Assembly: GCA_013398175.1 (NCBI GenBank)
Contig: VZRZ01001990.1
Span: forward strand, 62,001-126,000
Origin: Climacteris rufus
Taxonomy: Eukaryota; Chordata; Aves; Passeriformes; Climacteridae
Reading direction: 5' to 3'
Length of the DNA: 64,000 nt
In this document: positions 33,530 to 47,600 of the stretch, in pieces
Numbering within the stretch: the stretch's first letter is position 1
Layout: each line of letters starts with the position of its first letter
Notes under the pieces: generated by a model
Seen by the model: the letters and a program-made list of their open reading frames with translations, nothing else
Told to the model about the DNA's origin: nothing
Database searches by the model: none
Program-made: the position numbers and the translations under genes

Positions 33530-35040
33530 TAGGGAACATTTAAATCAACTAGGCATATAGAAGTCTGTGGGACCTGATGGGAGGCACCCATGAGTGATGA
33601 GGGAGATGGCTAACATAGTTATAAGGCCACCCTCAAATATCCTTGAAAGGTTGTGGGGATCAGGGGAAGTACCTAAGGACAGGGAGAAAGCAAATATCAC
33701 TCCTACCTTCAAGAAGAGCAAGAAAAAATCTTGGGTACTACAGGCTGGTCAGCGTCACCTTAATACCTGGAATGAAAATGTAATAAATAATCCCGGAAAC
33801 CATTTCCAAATATATGAAGAAGAAAACAATGACTGGAAGAAGTTAGCATGGATTTATGAGGGTTATGAGGGTGAAATCATGTTTGGCTAGCCCAAGAGCC
33901 TTCTAAGATGGGATGACAGGTGGATGAGGAGAGAGGCATGGTCTTTGTTTACCCTGATTTTGGTCAAGTCTTTTTCCACAGACAAAGTGGTGAGGTTCAG
34001 GCTGGATATGCAAGTACTTTGGTGGACTGAAAGCCAACTGAACTGCTCAGTTCAGAGGACTGTGATCAGTGACATGAAGTCCTGATAGAGGCCAGGCCCT
34101 AGCGGACTACTCCAGGGTTCCTACTGGGTCCAATATTATTTAAAAACTTCATTAATGAACTTGATGATGGGACAGAGTGTACCCTCGGCAAGTTTGCAGA
34201 GGATATCAAACGGGGAGGAGGGTTTGATGCACTAGCTGGTTGTGCTGCCATCCAGGGGGACCTCAAGAGATTAAGAAATGGGATGGCAGGGATCTCTAGT
34301 TCAGCCAAGCTTTGCCCCTTTGGGGGGAAAAAGGGTATAGATCAGTACACACTGGGGACCAGCCAGCTGGAAAGAGCTTTGCAGAGAAGGATTGAGGGTC
34401 CTGAGGACACCTGGCTGACAAAAAGCCAGCAGTGTACCCCTGTGGTAAAGATGGCCAACCACCTCCTGGGCTGCATTAGGAAGAATGTCACTAAAGTAAT
34501 TAAACGACCAAGGGAGGTGATCATTGCCATCTGCTCAGCCCTGGTGAGATACAGCTGGGGTGCTGTGTCCGAGTCTGGGATCCTCAGTACAAGAGATATG
34601 TGACATATTGGAGATAGTCCCTTGAAGGACCATGAAGACAATCAAGGGATTCGATCACCTGATGTATGAGGGAATGCTGAGGGATGTGTTCAGCCCGGAG
34701 AAGGGAAGGCTCATGGGGATCTTATAAATGCCTACCTGGTGTTGGGAGACATTAAAGAAGAGAGATCCAGACTTTTCTTATGGTACTAAATACAAGTTCT
34801 GGAGGCAATGGGAACAACCGGAAATACAGAAAACACATTTTTTTGCTTTACAGATGATCCAGCACTGGAGTAGGTTGCTCTGAGAGGCTGTATAGTCAAC
34901 TATCCCCGGGAGTATTAAAAACCCATCTCGACATGGTCCTGGGCAGCCATTGTTAGGAGGCCTTGCTTGAGCAAGGCAAGGGCACAGGTTAGAAAATGTC
35001 CAGGCGCTTTCCATCTTCAGACATTCTGTGATTGTTGTAT
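33530..35040 (+). mobile_element. Decayed CR1 LINE (ORF2 reverse transcriptase to 3' end)
   Basis: Landmarks occur in CR1 order: 'GTGGGACCTGATGGGAGGCA' near 33568, 'GGGTACTACAGGCTGGTCAG' near 33732, 'AACTTGATGATGGGACAGAG' near 34158, the FAD-box region 'GGCAAGTTTGCAGAGGATAT' near 34188, and 'CTGCTCAGCCCTGGTGAGAT' near 34531. It ends 'CAGACATTCTGTGATTGTTG' near 35019-35038. Frameshifts and stops are many. The longest surviving frame (34283-34603) covers the ORF2 C-terminal region. It is older than the CR1 at 3.15 kb by eye. Confidence 0.8.
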
Positions 35041-35044
35041 TCTT

Positions 35045-38000
35045 TAAATAACCTTGTTTTGAATATAAGCCAAATGCATATTTTTCCTGAAGTGAGAGCC
35101 AAGGCCAAGAAATGACACAGAAAGATGAATCAGTGGAATCTTATGATTTAAAAAAAAATGTTTTCCATTATTTCACTGTTCCTTAAAGTAATTGTGTGAC
35201 TGAGCCTTGTTGACAACTTTATTCCTTGCAAACCGAAAGCCTGCTTAATTCCAATCCACACAAAAGTCAGCCCTGCCAATACTCTGGACACCAGACCAAT
35301 AACCTTCCTCCTCTGTCACCATTTGGGCTAAACAAAATACATTAGGCATTTTAATTAGGTATATGCAGTCATCTTGGAAGGCACATAGAAAATGACCTAA
35401 TCCATAATTAGCTCACCGAGTCTGGATTCTGTGGGAATTTTCTTATGCTCTTGATTTTGCTGCATACATTAATGCACCTCTGCAAAAAACCTCTGAGGCT
35501 GATGAGAATACAGAAGCACACACACAGCTGCACTGTCCTTGTCCCTCTGTTCTTACCACTGGCCTGTGCTTTGTCCCTGTGGTGCCCCACAGCAGGACCT
35601 TTCCGGAGGTTCATGCATAACTCCGGCACAATGGGGCCCTCTTGACTCTGCTGCACATAAATACATCAAATTGTTGCTCTCCATCTCACTTATGCGATCC
35701 CCAGGGGAGCATTAAGGGTGGTTCCCTTAGAAGAAGAAGGATAAGAGGAAGCTTACCTCACCAGCCCTCCCTCAAGGGCCAGGTACAATCCCCATCTCTG
35801 CAGTGAGAGGAGGACAATGCTCAATGCCCCCTCAGAACCTGTCTGGCCACACCTGGCAGGAGGGAGACAGGGACACATAAGGCTGTGATGTTCACATGGG
35901 AGGTGAGAGCATGGGTCACAGACACAGCACTTGAAGAGAAATGGGTACACACGTGCAGCCCTAGAAGATGTTTCACTTGGTTTGACTCTTTTGAGCAAAA
36001 ACAAGGCAAAAATAAACCAAAATAAACATTCCAGCTTCTACAGGTTCACTGGAAAACAGCCCAGCTGTAATAACAACAAATCACATGCAGTGCATATCTC
36101 ATTTTCCCTTCCGTAGGTTAACCAGAGAAGGTCACAGCAATCATGTTTAATAAAAGAGGGTTTTCCTTATTTTCTGGCACCAGCTCTGAGCATTTTGCCA
36201 TAAGGGCTGCTTTCAAATCATTCCCTGGTTATTCTGTCTCTTTTCTACTCAATATTCCTTGAGGCACTTGCAGCCAAGTAGATTCTGTCTCTCCCTCTTT
36301 TTTTTAAAATGAAAAGATTATATTAATTTAGCTCACATTTCAACCAACACACATTATAGGTCTCCACAGATTGTATATTAACATGGGAACTTTGAATACA
36401 CAATAATCGAAATTTATTACATTCAAGTAAAGTCTCAAGGGGGCAGATTCAAAAGCTGGTTTCATTCTACTGCTTTTTAAAAGTCTGTTCATGGTATGAA
36501 AACAAGTCATTGGGAGAGACTCACTACACTGATGAACAGCTTTCTCCTAATGGCACCCTGTATTTTTTCTTTGACAGCTATGCTGAATATCTGGTTTGGT
36601 TATCAGCAGATAATTTAGGCTCCAATCCTGGCTATTAAGTGGTCTGTGTGGTGCAAACTGTCCTTATTTTATGCCTTGCCCATCACCCAGCACACAGCCA
36701 CTTCTCAGTACCTGTTGAGCCACATCACCTGTGGCTACATCCATCCTTCCTGAAAGCAACCACTCTGCCCGCATGGTCAGCCCAGCTATGGACTCTCCTG
36801 CAGCCCTGCTTGCAGGATGACCCTGCCAGTCCCTTCTTGGAGTTGCAGCAAGCTCCACAGGCACCTTCTTGTGTGGAACCCCTGCCCTTGGGGTCTTCTT
36901 CACCAGGGCTGCTGCTCTGCCAGGGCTGGGCAATGCCACCAGGCCTGCAGAGCTGAGTTAATGCCCACAGAGGATGGCTCAGTCAGCACAGCTGTCACTG
37001 TCACCTACCCAAGGAACTGAGAGCTGAGGCAATGGAAGGGAGCCTGCAGTTTGTCCTAAGTGCTCATAGGGAGTGCGTGGTCATGGATATGGCACCACCA
37101 CAGGCTCCTCAGGAGACTGGCCATGCATGAGCCTCAGCCGTAAGTGACACTAAGCTTAGGGCAGCCTGGCCATGGCTGGGTTGAGATACTGGGTATCTGG
37201 AAAAGGGAGGGAACCAGAGAGGCATTTTCCAAGCCAGTACCATCCTGCTCAGAAATGCTCTGCTGGGAAATACCCAGCTCAGGCTCCCCAGCAGCTGAAG
37301 GGCACTACACCTCCCTGCCACTCCAGACCCACCTACCAGCACAGGTTCTGAAATAGCCAGGGTCTCCTAACTCTCTGTGGCCTAGTTTTGCTGGTACAGC
37401 TCCAGCCTAAAGCAGGCCTCAGACTGGGGAGATTTCTGCTTCCCCTCCCTTAGGCCCTTTTGCCTGTCGGTAATAGAAAAACACCCAAACAATTAGTCTG
37501 TCTTTCAAGCCAGATTGGGAGCAGCTGAGCTGTGGAAGCTGGGTGCTGCCTTGGAGTGTTTGAAGGCAGGGTGTCAGAGAAGGAGGACAAGCCCTGATGT
37601 GTCTGTGTCTGCATTTCCCCATCATAAGGCTGTCTAGATCCCATGGACACCTTTCTTGCTTGGAAGTTTTCTGTGGGAAGGGTGATCCAGCAGCCTCAGT
37701 GCACAGAAATCAACCTTCCTCTACTGCTGCATCTCTCATCCCTGTTGTCTACACCCTAAGAGCTAAAGTTTCCACCCCAGCCTGCCCATGTGTGGACCTC
37801 ACTGCTGCTGACCTAAAGCCAGTTCCCCTCCTGCCTGTGCTCAGATCATTCACTCCTGCTCATACACTAATCTCCCACTCCAGCTCCTGTGGCTCACATG
37901 CTGTAGCTTGCAAATGTCATCTGTGCCAGGAATTTTGATAGAAATTATACAGCAGGAGAGATTGAAGGATGCCTCACACTCTTCAGGCCCTAAAGAACTC

Positions 38001-41000
38001 TAAACCCAAAATATTTCAGGAATTAATTAAATGCTTGTCCATTGTTCTTATCACTAACTTAGATACAGCAACCAAGATCGATCACTAAGATATGCCTTTT
38101 TATTGTTAAGCTCCACTTGGAGGTGGAAATTGGGAAAAGGCATGGCTACAGCACAAGAATGTGCTTCAGATCTTAGTACCCTACAAGCAGGAAGGCAGGG
38201 TAGGGAAAAGCCAGCAGTGAAACACTCCCCTTACTGAAGTCAGTTAGAAACAGCTCCTGTTAGGACTTTTCCAAGAAGGGTCATTCCTGACTGGCCGGAG
38301 ACAGGATGCATGACAGGCCATGCAAACAAGTCAGTAGGTGTCATTGCAAAGCCTTCAATCTCAACTGGAAAAGCGGCAGCATGACAACAAAGCCTTTTAT
38401 GTATGTATCCTTCTGCAATCCCAGCACTCTACTAAGTGCTGCTTAGCAAAGTGATAGAGCCCAAACTGCCTAAGGTTTCTGAGAAAGAATTTAAATACTC
38501 ACAGAGGCACTATGACCAGAGTTTAGAAGGAATTGGATATTATATCTTACTAATTTTTGATGCTACAAAGTACTGTTACTTTACTTCAAGCCACAACAGG
38601 ACAACTGTAATCACTCTCCCCAAAACTTAGTTTGGTGTGAAAATGCTAACAATGCTCAGTTGTATCTTTTCCAAGATGTGCTAATCAACATATTTTTTTA
38701 TATGACACAGAGATTTTCAAAGTAGGAAGGACCTTACAAAATATCTGGATAGAACAAATAACTTTGGACTGATTAATCTGAATTTTGGGGATGTATGAAC
38801 AGAGGTTCAGTAGGTTTACAGAATAACATTTCACTAAATCCAGAAGGATAGGTTTTGATAAAATGAGCAGAGTTGGTTAATGCTTTTAAGAACTAAAAGA
38901 CTCGACTGTGGAAAAGGCTGGGAGTATCTTTACCATAAAGATGTAAAAACTGTGTGTGTTAACTGTGGTGCGTTTATGTTCTAAGCAAAAGGAAGATCAC
39001 CATGGTCAACTGGATGAAAAATTATAATGAAAAAAACCCATCAGGAACGAGGAGAGAGCTTATTGAGAGTGAGGGGGAGACATGGATAACTAAACATGCA
39101 ATTTCTTCTTGGTTAAGAAGTACTGGGAAGCAGTAAGCATTGCCAAATACCAAACTGAGTTAGAAACTGAACAACAAAACAAGAAAAATGTGGTAAAAGG
39201 GTCTTAGAGCAATGAGGGCTGCTTACAATCAGTACAGGTTAGAGACTACCCATGTACGACCCAAAACTAACACCCATTTATAGGCCTGTGCTGAGAAATT
39301 ATCTGGAATACAGTGTACAATTCCCACAGATCAACTTCAGGGAATATCTGAAGTGAAACAAGTACAGAGTGTAAACACAAAGAGAGAGAGGAGATCTTCT
39401 AAATGGGAAACTGGCTGCAAATGAGTCCTTGCTGATACCAGAGGGCAGCTTCCAGCTCCTAGAGAAGAAGGATTCTGTAATAGTTCCTAAGAAAAGGTAT
39501 TAAGAACAAGTAGATCAAGTCATTTTGAGCCTAGCTCACACAAATATTTTCAAAGTACTCCTGAAGGCGACATTGCTCTGGAGAGTGTATTTCTGGTGCC
39601 TGCAAGGGCAGAGCACTGGTTGCAATAGACCAGGTGTTACCATCAACACAAATAAACTTAGGCAAACAGGTTGTAAGTTCCTCTCCAGTAAAAGACACAT
39701 TATATTCTCTCTTAAACACTTTCACTATGTGTCAAATAAAACGGTGTTGATCATGTTGATATTTTTTCATATTGAAGTATTTCAATCCAGAGGGTAGTAC
39801 ACAAAAAATCTTGGACCCCTGAAAGAGGTGTTAGGTGGTATCACTCACCATGCCCAATACAACCTGATTACTGACTATTATTAAGATGACCTCTTGAAAA
39901 TACAGAAATCGTTGGTTTGGTTTGATGAACTTCATAGCAAATTTCCTAACTGCAATGTTTTTCTTAGTTCAAGTTTTTCCAAGATCCATGTATGCTACAT
40001 ACAAATGTTGCTAAGTTTTCAGCTCAGGTTTCCTGCATTGTCCTCAGTAGATTGTTTGCAACACTGTGAATTTGAAGGCATACAGTTTCTCCAAATAGTT
40101 ATTTTGTTCACTGATAATGGAAATATCCTGGACCTTTCCTTTGCTTTGTTATCAGGATAACTGAGGAAGAATAGGGAAAAAAACCCAGGCAGAGCCCTAT
40201 CTCAGCATCTAGGTTGTGTCCTGGATATTCCTAGGGCAAAGCAGTTTGCAAAAAAGCCTGTCCCACTTGAGTGATGTCCTGTGCTCTTCTGTCCTGTGTA
40301 AGGCTGCCTAGATCCATGGACCATGGACTTGCCCGGGCTTCTCCTGAAGCTGGGAGAGTAGATTTTGCTGTTATCCTTGCAGCTCCACACTGACTAACAC
40401 CACATGGTCCAGCAGGATAAATCTGATCCTGGTTAAGAGTAAATACCCAATTTCCCTTCTATTAGATTAGCCTGAGCACATCAGGATATTTGTTCTGTTT
40501 TCATGCTTCACACAATCTTCTGATGTGTAGTAGAAGGACAAGTGATGTCTTTTCTGGTATGCAATTACAATGGCTGAGAGCAAACCCCATCAGGTGTGAA
40601 GGGTACTCTCACCAGGGAGGGTGGATACTGCTTCTATACCTTGTGTTATGCACACAGTGTGGCTGCAGGAGTTTTGAGTCATTACTGAGCTGTCTAAACC
40701 CAGATTTATGTCTCTTAGAGTTGCACTGCTGCTCTAATTAACATTGTGTGGCTGCATTTTCTCCCCCTCTCCACCAACACACAATGCTGCTTGACAGGAA
40801 GGATGTTCCTCTCTCTCAGGAGTCTGATTAAGAACAGCAGTTCTGACCTCAGAGGCACAGAGGGCTCTCCTCTGCCCTGAACTGTGCAGCACTTTCCCTG
40901 TGTTCCTCCCACTGTCATGAGCCCCAGGCTGGCATCACCGCAATATTGGTGGAGGAAGCAACGAAGGGGAGGGCTCAGCTCTACCTCAGCCACAGACCAG

Positions 41001-43085
41001 AAAGCCAGGTGGGCAGCATAGCAGAAAGGCAGGCTTGGGAGAAAGTCTGTCATGCATTTTCAGACTAATTTAGTTTGTCCTTGTCACTGCAATGCCTTCC
41101 ACGCTCATTTAAAAATACATCTCTGCAGGCTGAGCAGTGACTAAAGTGGAACAGCACAGTCTGATATGCTGCAGGAGGCAGGACAGTAGGAGCATATCCA
41201 GTTTTTCTTCTTTCCCAGAGGTGCTCCTGAAGTTGCAGTTTGCTATTGGCCATCAGGACACCACTCCAGAGGTGCCAGAGGAGCTGAGCACACTCCAACT
41301 TCTCTGTGCTCGGTACCTGCAGCTGCTTCAGGGGCAGCCAGGGGCTTGCTGACAAAACACCTTGTCCTGCTCTCGGCCCCATCTTGTGCACGATTTGGTT
41401 GTCTTTAGTTAAAAACTCTACTTACATAATACTAAAAACAAGCTTTTCAAGGATTTTTAACTTAATTATGTTCTTTAGGTATTATAGCTCTTAGAAAGAG
41501 TAGGTCATTGTATAAAATACAGTGTAATGGTGAACTACTCCAGCCTTCAGCTCATATATCAGAAGTTCCTTAAAATCCAGCCAGGTTTAGAAATAAAACT
41601 TGCAGTTATTTAATATTAGAAAGAAAAAAGTTGAAACACAATTTTTTTCTACATTAACAGTCTGTGGATATTGGTTGGTGCTCAAAAACCTCTTTCTGAA
41701 ATGCTTAACGTGAATTCTTGGTGATGTTGTTTTACTTCTGTCACATATGCTCCATCTGTAAGATTTGAATCATTCTTGAAGAAAACAGGAGGATCTCCAT
41801 GGTGACAAACTCCTGTGGTCTGAAAAAAAAAGACAATATTTTCTCTATATCCTAATATTTTTATTTTGTGAATTTTTTGCCTCCAAGATGAGTTTACAAT
41901 GCTGAACATATAAGAGCATTGTTTGTAATACTCAGTATAAACAAAATCTTCCTGAATGTTCAAAGAATCTGTCCTCTTTTATGTACACCTGCAAAAAATT
42001 GTCAGCATGCTCCTATGTAGTGAGAACTCAGCAGAAGGAAACCATGAACAAAAACTGCTGCAGTCTCACCCACACGAGAGTTAACAGAGTTGGAGAATGT
42101 TATTTCCTTAGCCTTTTCTTATGAAAAATTAACACAGAAACATCTCTCTCATAGATCCTACCAGGATGGAAACACACAGCATTCTGTGTGTTTATACACC
42201 CTAGTGAGTGATGCCTGTGAGGCTGCTCTGAGCTAGCAGAGTAGTGGGAATCCCCTTGATGGGGCCAGTCTTTGCCCCCCACTATGACAGCAACATTCAG
42301 AAGTCCCTCTCGTTCCAATGACCCACTGTGCAAAGGTCTGTACAAATACAACATTTGTCCCAAAGGCCTCAGCTTCCTAGTTACAGAATCTGAGTGGTTT
42401 TTCCCAAATCACTGAAAATGGTAAAAGACAGAACATCAATCAAAGTTAGGGTAAAAAAAAAACAGCTTCTTGTACTTTGTACTGTCTTTGAATGGTCAAT
42501 CTCAAAACAGCCATGGGATTCAACCGTGATTTTATCACAGACTCAATTTACATTATATAAGCAAAGTAATTCTAGCAGTTGCCTTGTTGTTGGTACATCG
42601 TACAATCTGTGTGAATAAAACTATTAGGGTTTTTAATTGAAAGATTATATGGCGCAAAATGGCTGTCAAGGAAAGCCCAGTTGTGTTTTGCTCTTCCAGT
42701 ACTCTGTATTCACATTGATCTTGTTAAAAACAATATAGGATTTTCAAATCCCCAGTAGGACAGCAGCCAGACAAGGCTGTGCATTTTCTTATTGCTCCCA
42801 ACACATTAAATAGCAAATTCATTTATATTAAAGCTTCTTGTAAAATATTCCAGATTGTGCTTTTCTCAGTTAATTCTTTTCCTGTGAAGTTTTTTTCCAG
42901 TTTCTGTAATTATGATAGGGTATTGGCACAACCAGTTCCCTAAGAAAATGGCCTTGGCTTCCCCTAACTTTATATAGGTTTTGTAACAGGATATTTATAT
43001 TTATTCAGTAGGATAGTTCCTGACTGATACAGGTTTATCACTGAAAGAAGAAAAAGTAAGAAAAAGGACCACAGATTTATAAGGA
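35045..43085. other. Intergenic DNA without recognisable gene
   Basis: No supported exon or RNA gene. Parts of 38.7-39.5 kb have a weak CR1-like flavour ('TATCTGGAATACAGTGTACAA' near 39300), compatible with a very old copy, but I could not align it well enough to call. Confidence 0.4.
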
Positions 43086-43216
43086 TCATGGTTTAACCAC
43101 AGCCAGCATCTAAGCCCAGCAGCCGCTTGCTCACCACCCCCAGTGGGATGGAGGGAGGGAATCAGAAGGGTAAAAGTGGTAAAAACTTGTGGGCTGAGAA
43201 AAAGACAGTTTATTAG

Positions 43217-44167
43217 TGTCAGAGGTTGGGGAGTTGTCTTGGAATTTTCTCCCATCAATGTCACCAGGTAACAAATAGGCGGACCATTAAGGCCATCAGC
43301 TCCTTAGTGAAAGACAAAAGAAGTAGGCTTGGGTGGGGACGGGGGAAGAGGAGAGCCGAGCCGGCCAGAGNNNNNNNNNNNNNNNNNNNNNNNNNNNNNN
43401 NNNNNNNNNNNNNNNNNNNNNNNNNNNNNNNNNNNNNNNNNNNNNNNNNNNNNNNNNNNNNNNNNNNNNNNNNNNNNNNNNNNNNNNNNNNNNNNNNNNN
43501 NNNNNNNNNNNNNNNNNNNNNNNNNNNNNNNNNNNNNNNNNNNNNNNNNNNNNNNNNNNNNNNNNNNNNNNNNNNNNNNNNNNNNNNNNNNNNNNNNNNN
43601 NNNNNNNNNNNNNNNNNNNNNNNNNNNNNNNNNNNNNNNNNNNNNNNNNNNNNNNNNNNNNNNNNNNNNNNNNNNNNNNNNNNNNNNNNNNNNNNNNNNN
43701 NNNNNNNNNNNNNNNNNNNNNNNNNNNNNNNNNNNNNNNNNNNNNNNNNNNNNNNNNNNNNNNNNNNNNNNNNNNNNACTCTCTTCGCTTCTCCGGTGAG
43801 CTGCCTGGGGCTGACCTGACCCTGCATCACAGCACCACCTGCAGCCGGTCGGGAGTCACCGCAACCGCCCTGCCCAGCGGAGTTCAGCGGCGCCTCCTGC
43901 TGTTTGTTTTTTTCTTTCTATCGTGACTACACCAATTAGCGGGAAAGTTATTTTTATTAATTCCTAGTTCTATTTATGGTTATTATTGTTGTTATTACTT
44001 GTTCATAAATATTAGTAAAGAACTGTAATTCCTTTTCCCGTATCTTTGCCTGAGAGCCCTTGATTTCAAAATTAAATAATTCGGAGGGAGGAGAAAAAAT
44101 CACGTTCTCTGTCTTAAGGGAGGGTTCAACCTCTCTTAACAGACACCTGTCTTTCAAAACCGAGACA
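43217..44167 (+). mobile_element. Younger LTR inserted into the ERVL-type LTR, with 5-bp target duplication
   Basis: It starts TGTCAGAGGTTGGGG and ends AAACCGAGACA, so it has TG...CA ends. The 5 bp ATTAG stand directly on both sides (43212-43216 and 44168-44172), an intact target-site duplication. The middle is very GC-rich around an assembly gap of 407 N. The right part includes 'TTTGCCTGAGAGCCCTTGAT' and 'AATTCGGAGGGAGGAG', which I associate with another avian LTR family. Length with the gap is 951 bp, so a solo LTR is likely, although the gap size may be nominal. Confidence 0.8.
43371..43777. other. Assembly gap (407 N)
   Basis: Unresolved bases. The frames that read across it are artefacts. 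The bases on both sides are G/C-rich, the usual cause of dropout. Confidence 1.
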
Positions 44168-44624
44168 ATTAGGTAAAGCAAAACTGTGCATGCGAGCAAA
44201 GCAAAACAAGGAGGTAATTCACTGCTTCCCATGGTCAGGCAGGTGTTCAGTCATCTCCAAGAAAGCCAGTCCATCACAGTGACTTAGGAAGACAAAGGCC
44301 ACCACTCTTAACAGCCTCCCCTTCCCGGTTCTTCTCACAGCCTTATATGGGAGATGCCACATGCTATGGGATATCCCTTTGGTCAGCTGGGGTCAGCTGT
44401 TCTGGTTGTGTCTCCTCCCAACTCCATGTGCACCCCCAGCCCATTCACTGGCGGTGTGGGGTGAGGAGCAGAAAAGACCTGGACCCTGTATAAACACTGT
44501 TCAGCAACAACTTAAACATCCCTATGTTATCAACTCTGTTTCCAGAACAAATCCAAAACACAGCTCCATACCATACCAGCTACCGTGAAGAAAATTAACC
44601 CCAGCCAAAGTCTGCACAATTGGA

Positions 44625-47600
44625 TAGGTTTTTTTAAACTTTGAATTCTGGGAAAAAAAAAATTCTGAAATAAACTAACAATTTGTAAGCATGGAAATGA
44701 GTAACAGATAAAATGCATTTGTCAAGGACAATCTGTCAAATTAATTCATGCCTTCTGCGTGATAGGTCTTGTGAGTAAAGGGGAAACATAAGAAACATAA
44801 GTTATACATCTAGAATTCAGCAAGATCTCTGCTGTCTTATGTGAAGCTTTCATTGGCAAGGGAGGGAAACACGGACTAACTGAAATTGTGACTAAAAGGT
44901 GCAAAAATAATTAGATCACTTACCCGACTTGAAATTATCAAAGATTAACTCATCAAATGAGTGGATATATTGACTGTAGGACATCTGCTGCCTGTCCTGA
45001 GCTGAAGTCCTTTGTGTGCTTTCATTAATAACTCAACAGCAGCACCAAGCACTCACCCAGCAAACCTGCCTGGCACAAAAGGCAGGTTGCGGTTCTGGCA
45101 ATTTGAATCACTGTGTAGTCTATGCTGATGGTACCAAGTAATTCTCCATTGACTCTAGTAAGATCTGAGATTCCTGTTTCACACACAGACCCCCACAATT
45201 TTTCTTAGTTAACAGCTGAATAATATTTCAGACACTTTTTATAGAAGATTTTTGGACATTCAGTAATTTAGGTCCAATAGCAAACAATTAGAGTATGAGT
45301 TTTGCCCTACTCTTCATGATGGAAGAGACCTTCAAGTTCTTGGGCACAAAATTCCTTCATTGGGTTCATTTTATGGTTCCACAGTTACTGACAAATGGAG
45401 AACATTAGATCCTATTGCCTGTTTTCTCCCCATTAGCAAAAAGCACTTTACAGACAGGGTTTGGTAATCCTGCCTTTCTCCAGACCCAGAAACAGAGACA
45501 ACAGAAATAGAGACAACATGGAAAATCAGTGCAAAACTGAGAACAAGACCACGTGATTGTTATCATATCCACCCACCAAGTCTTGCTGACCTGTGACAAA
45601 TTTTAAATGCAAATTGTATTTTTCCTGTTCTATTAGAAATCTGCATTAAGTTTCCATGTATCAAAACACAGAAACAATAAAGACAAAAGGCTGGAGAAAA
45701 CCAAGAAGTTTTAACCCACTGCATCTGTATTCAACGTATCATTGCTGTCTTGCACTTCTCATCAGGGATTCCAGCTCTGGATAATTCACTCACATATGTT
45801 TGGGATCAGATCATGCTAAATGGAAAAGACTTGGTGTCTCCTTTCCCTCTTTCTTTATGTGAGGCTTGATCACATTGTGGAAATGTTTGATCCCCAAAAG
45901 GAGCAGAATCAGGCAAGAAGAGAACAGTCCTTCTGCCATGATTAAAGCATTCATGTTCATTAAGATCACGGTGGGGGAAAAGTACAAAAATGGAGGCTTC
46001 CAGCCAAGCAAAATATATTATGGAATACTGAGAAATTATGAGTAATGAGATGTATGATGCAGCATCACTCAGCTTTCTCATTTCCAAATTGCAATGAGAT
46101 CTGAAATTGCCCATTTTCTCGTCATTTACTGAGGGTTAACAAAAAGACCCATTCTTTCTCACACTGTGCTCCCCAGAGAATTTCTAAATCATGTGATTTT
46201 GCCATTGTGGCCCTTTCTGCTTTCAGAAGTGTCTCTGGAAAAATGTCTATTGTCCCCAAATGCCTGTTAATTGTGCTCAGTTTACTATGAAATGATTGTT
46301 TTTTCTTCTAATGGCTTATCCTGCAAATCAAACAGAGACCAGCTCATCCGTCTGAGCTCACGCTTTCTTGCACATTAACAACAGTGAAGAAGAAAGCTAA
46401 ATTATGCCCACAGTTATTGCAGGCAGTCATGATCTTCCAGCTAATCTCAGAGTAATGTCACCAGAACCCCATTACCTTCAGTAGTAGAGATTAGGTTGAT
46501 TTAAGCAGGTTTTTTCCATCAAGTTTCTCCTCTACCGTTTTCTAAAGTTGCAGGGCTAATATACAACATTAGCAGTTCTCCAACACAGCTCGGATTTAGT
46601 GCTTCAGTGAAGTGCGTGTTTTCTTGGTTATGCTGACAGTGTACAAGTGTGTGTTCAGAAAGTGGGCTGCTGAGGGCAATGCAAGCAGACAAAATTAATC
46701 CGCATCTAACTTCAGCAGTGCAGAAGTATTTGGTTTAAAGAGAGTCAATACAGGCCATGACTGAACAGATCGAAACTGACCATGAACAAGGCCAGAAATG
46801 AGAGCTTACAGTCAGAACAATGAGGCCCTGGCACAGTTTTTTTTCTAGAAATATTAGGTGTTGAAGTGGAGGTAGCCCAGATGTAACCCTGCTCCTTCAT
46901 GAGGGCTGCAAGAATGCAATGCTTCAGCCTCTTGTCCAGCAACAGACAACCTCCAGAAGTGACTCCAGACAGGAAAAATGCCTGTGCATGCATGGAGACT
47001 GCAGGCTTCCCACACCATCACCACCTGCCTGCACCTCCCAGCCCCTGACTGCCAGCCTCCTGGGACAACGTTGGAACTGCAGCAGGAAAGAGTGCACTAA
47101 ATACCACTAAATACTTCCTTTTTCCTTTTTAAATTCAATTACTGATTCATCTGAGCTGGTCATTTGCATTCCTAGATTATAGATTCCAGTTAAATCAAAA
47201 AGAAAAATTAAAGTAACTACAAATTGATGTGAAAACTAAAAGAGTCAGTGGAACCTAAAAGCTATGATACATTTTTATCATTTCGGCATGCACACAAAAG
47301 CTATAAAGGTATTTCTAAAAAACTCCAACTGCTTCTATAACAGAAACACATTCATAAATGATCAAGAAAGTTGTAATTTGGTATTTAGGCATTTGCAGAC
47401 TAATTTTGCTGCAGAGCACTCAATTTCCTCTCCTTTTCCCATAATTTTCTTTAACTGTAATTTAAATTCCTACTCCCTGCAAGACCCACTAGGTGGTATG
47501 GCATTAGCTGCAGTTTTACTCAAGGCACCTGCCAGTCTGCCAAACTGAAGCTGACTACAACATACTGCCAAGACATGTCCAATAGCTCAATCAATCAATC

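Larger units (their letters stand above)
43089..44618 (+). mobile_element. ERVL-type solo LTR, split by a second LTR
   Basis: The left part (43089-43216) starts TGGTTTAACCACAGCCAGC and ends in 'ACAGTTTATTAG'. The right part (44173-44618) resumes at 'GTAAAGCAAAACTGTGC' and ends 'GAAGAAAATTAACCCCAGCC...GCACA'. Joined, they follow the same LTR family as the reversed copy at 4230-4780, including the 'TATAAACACTGTTCAGC' and 'GGTCAGCTGGGGTCAGCTG' segments. No retroviral coding region is attached. The outer target-site duplication was not found. Confidence 0.82.

Noticed and set aside
38700..39500. Possible very old CR1 copy
   Set aside because: Only scattered short matches to CR1 landmarks; too diverged to place ends or strand by eye. 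A sensitive profile search would decide.
43226..43926. Frames of 156-197 codons crossing the run of N
   Set aside because: Artefacts of translating unknown bases inside an LTR.
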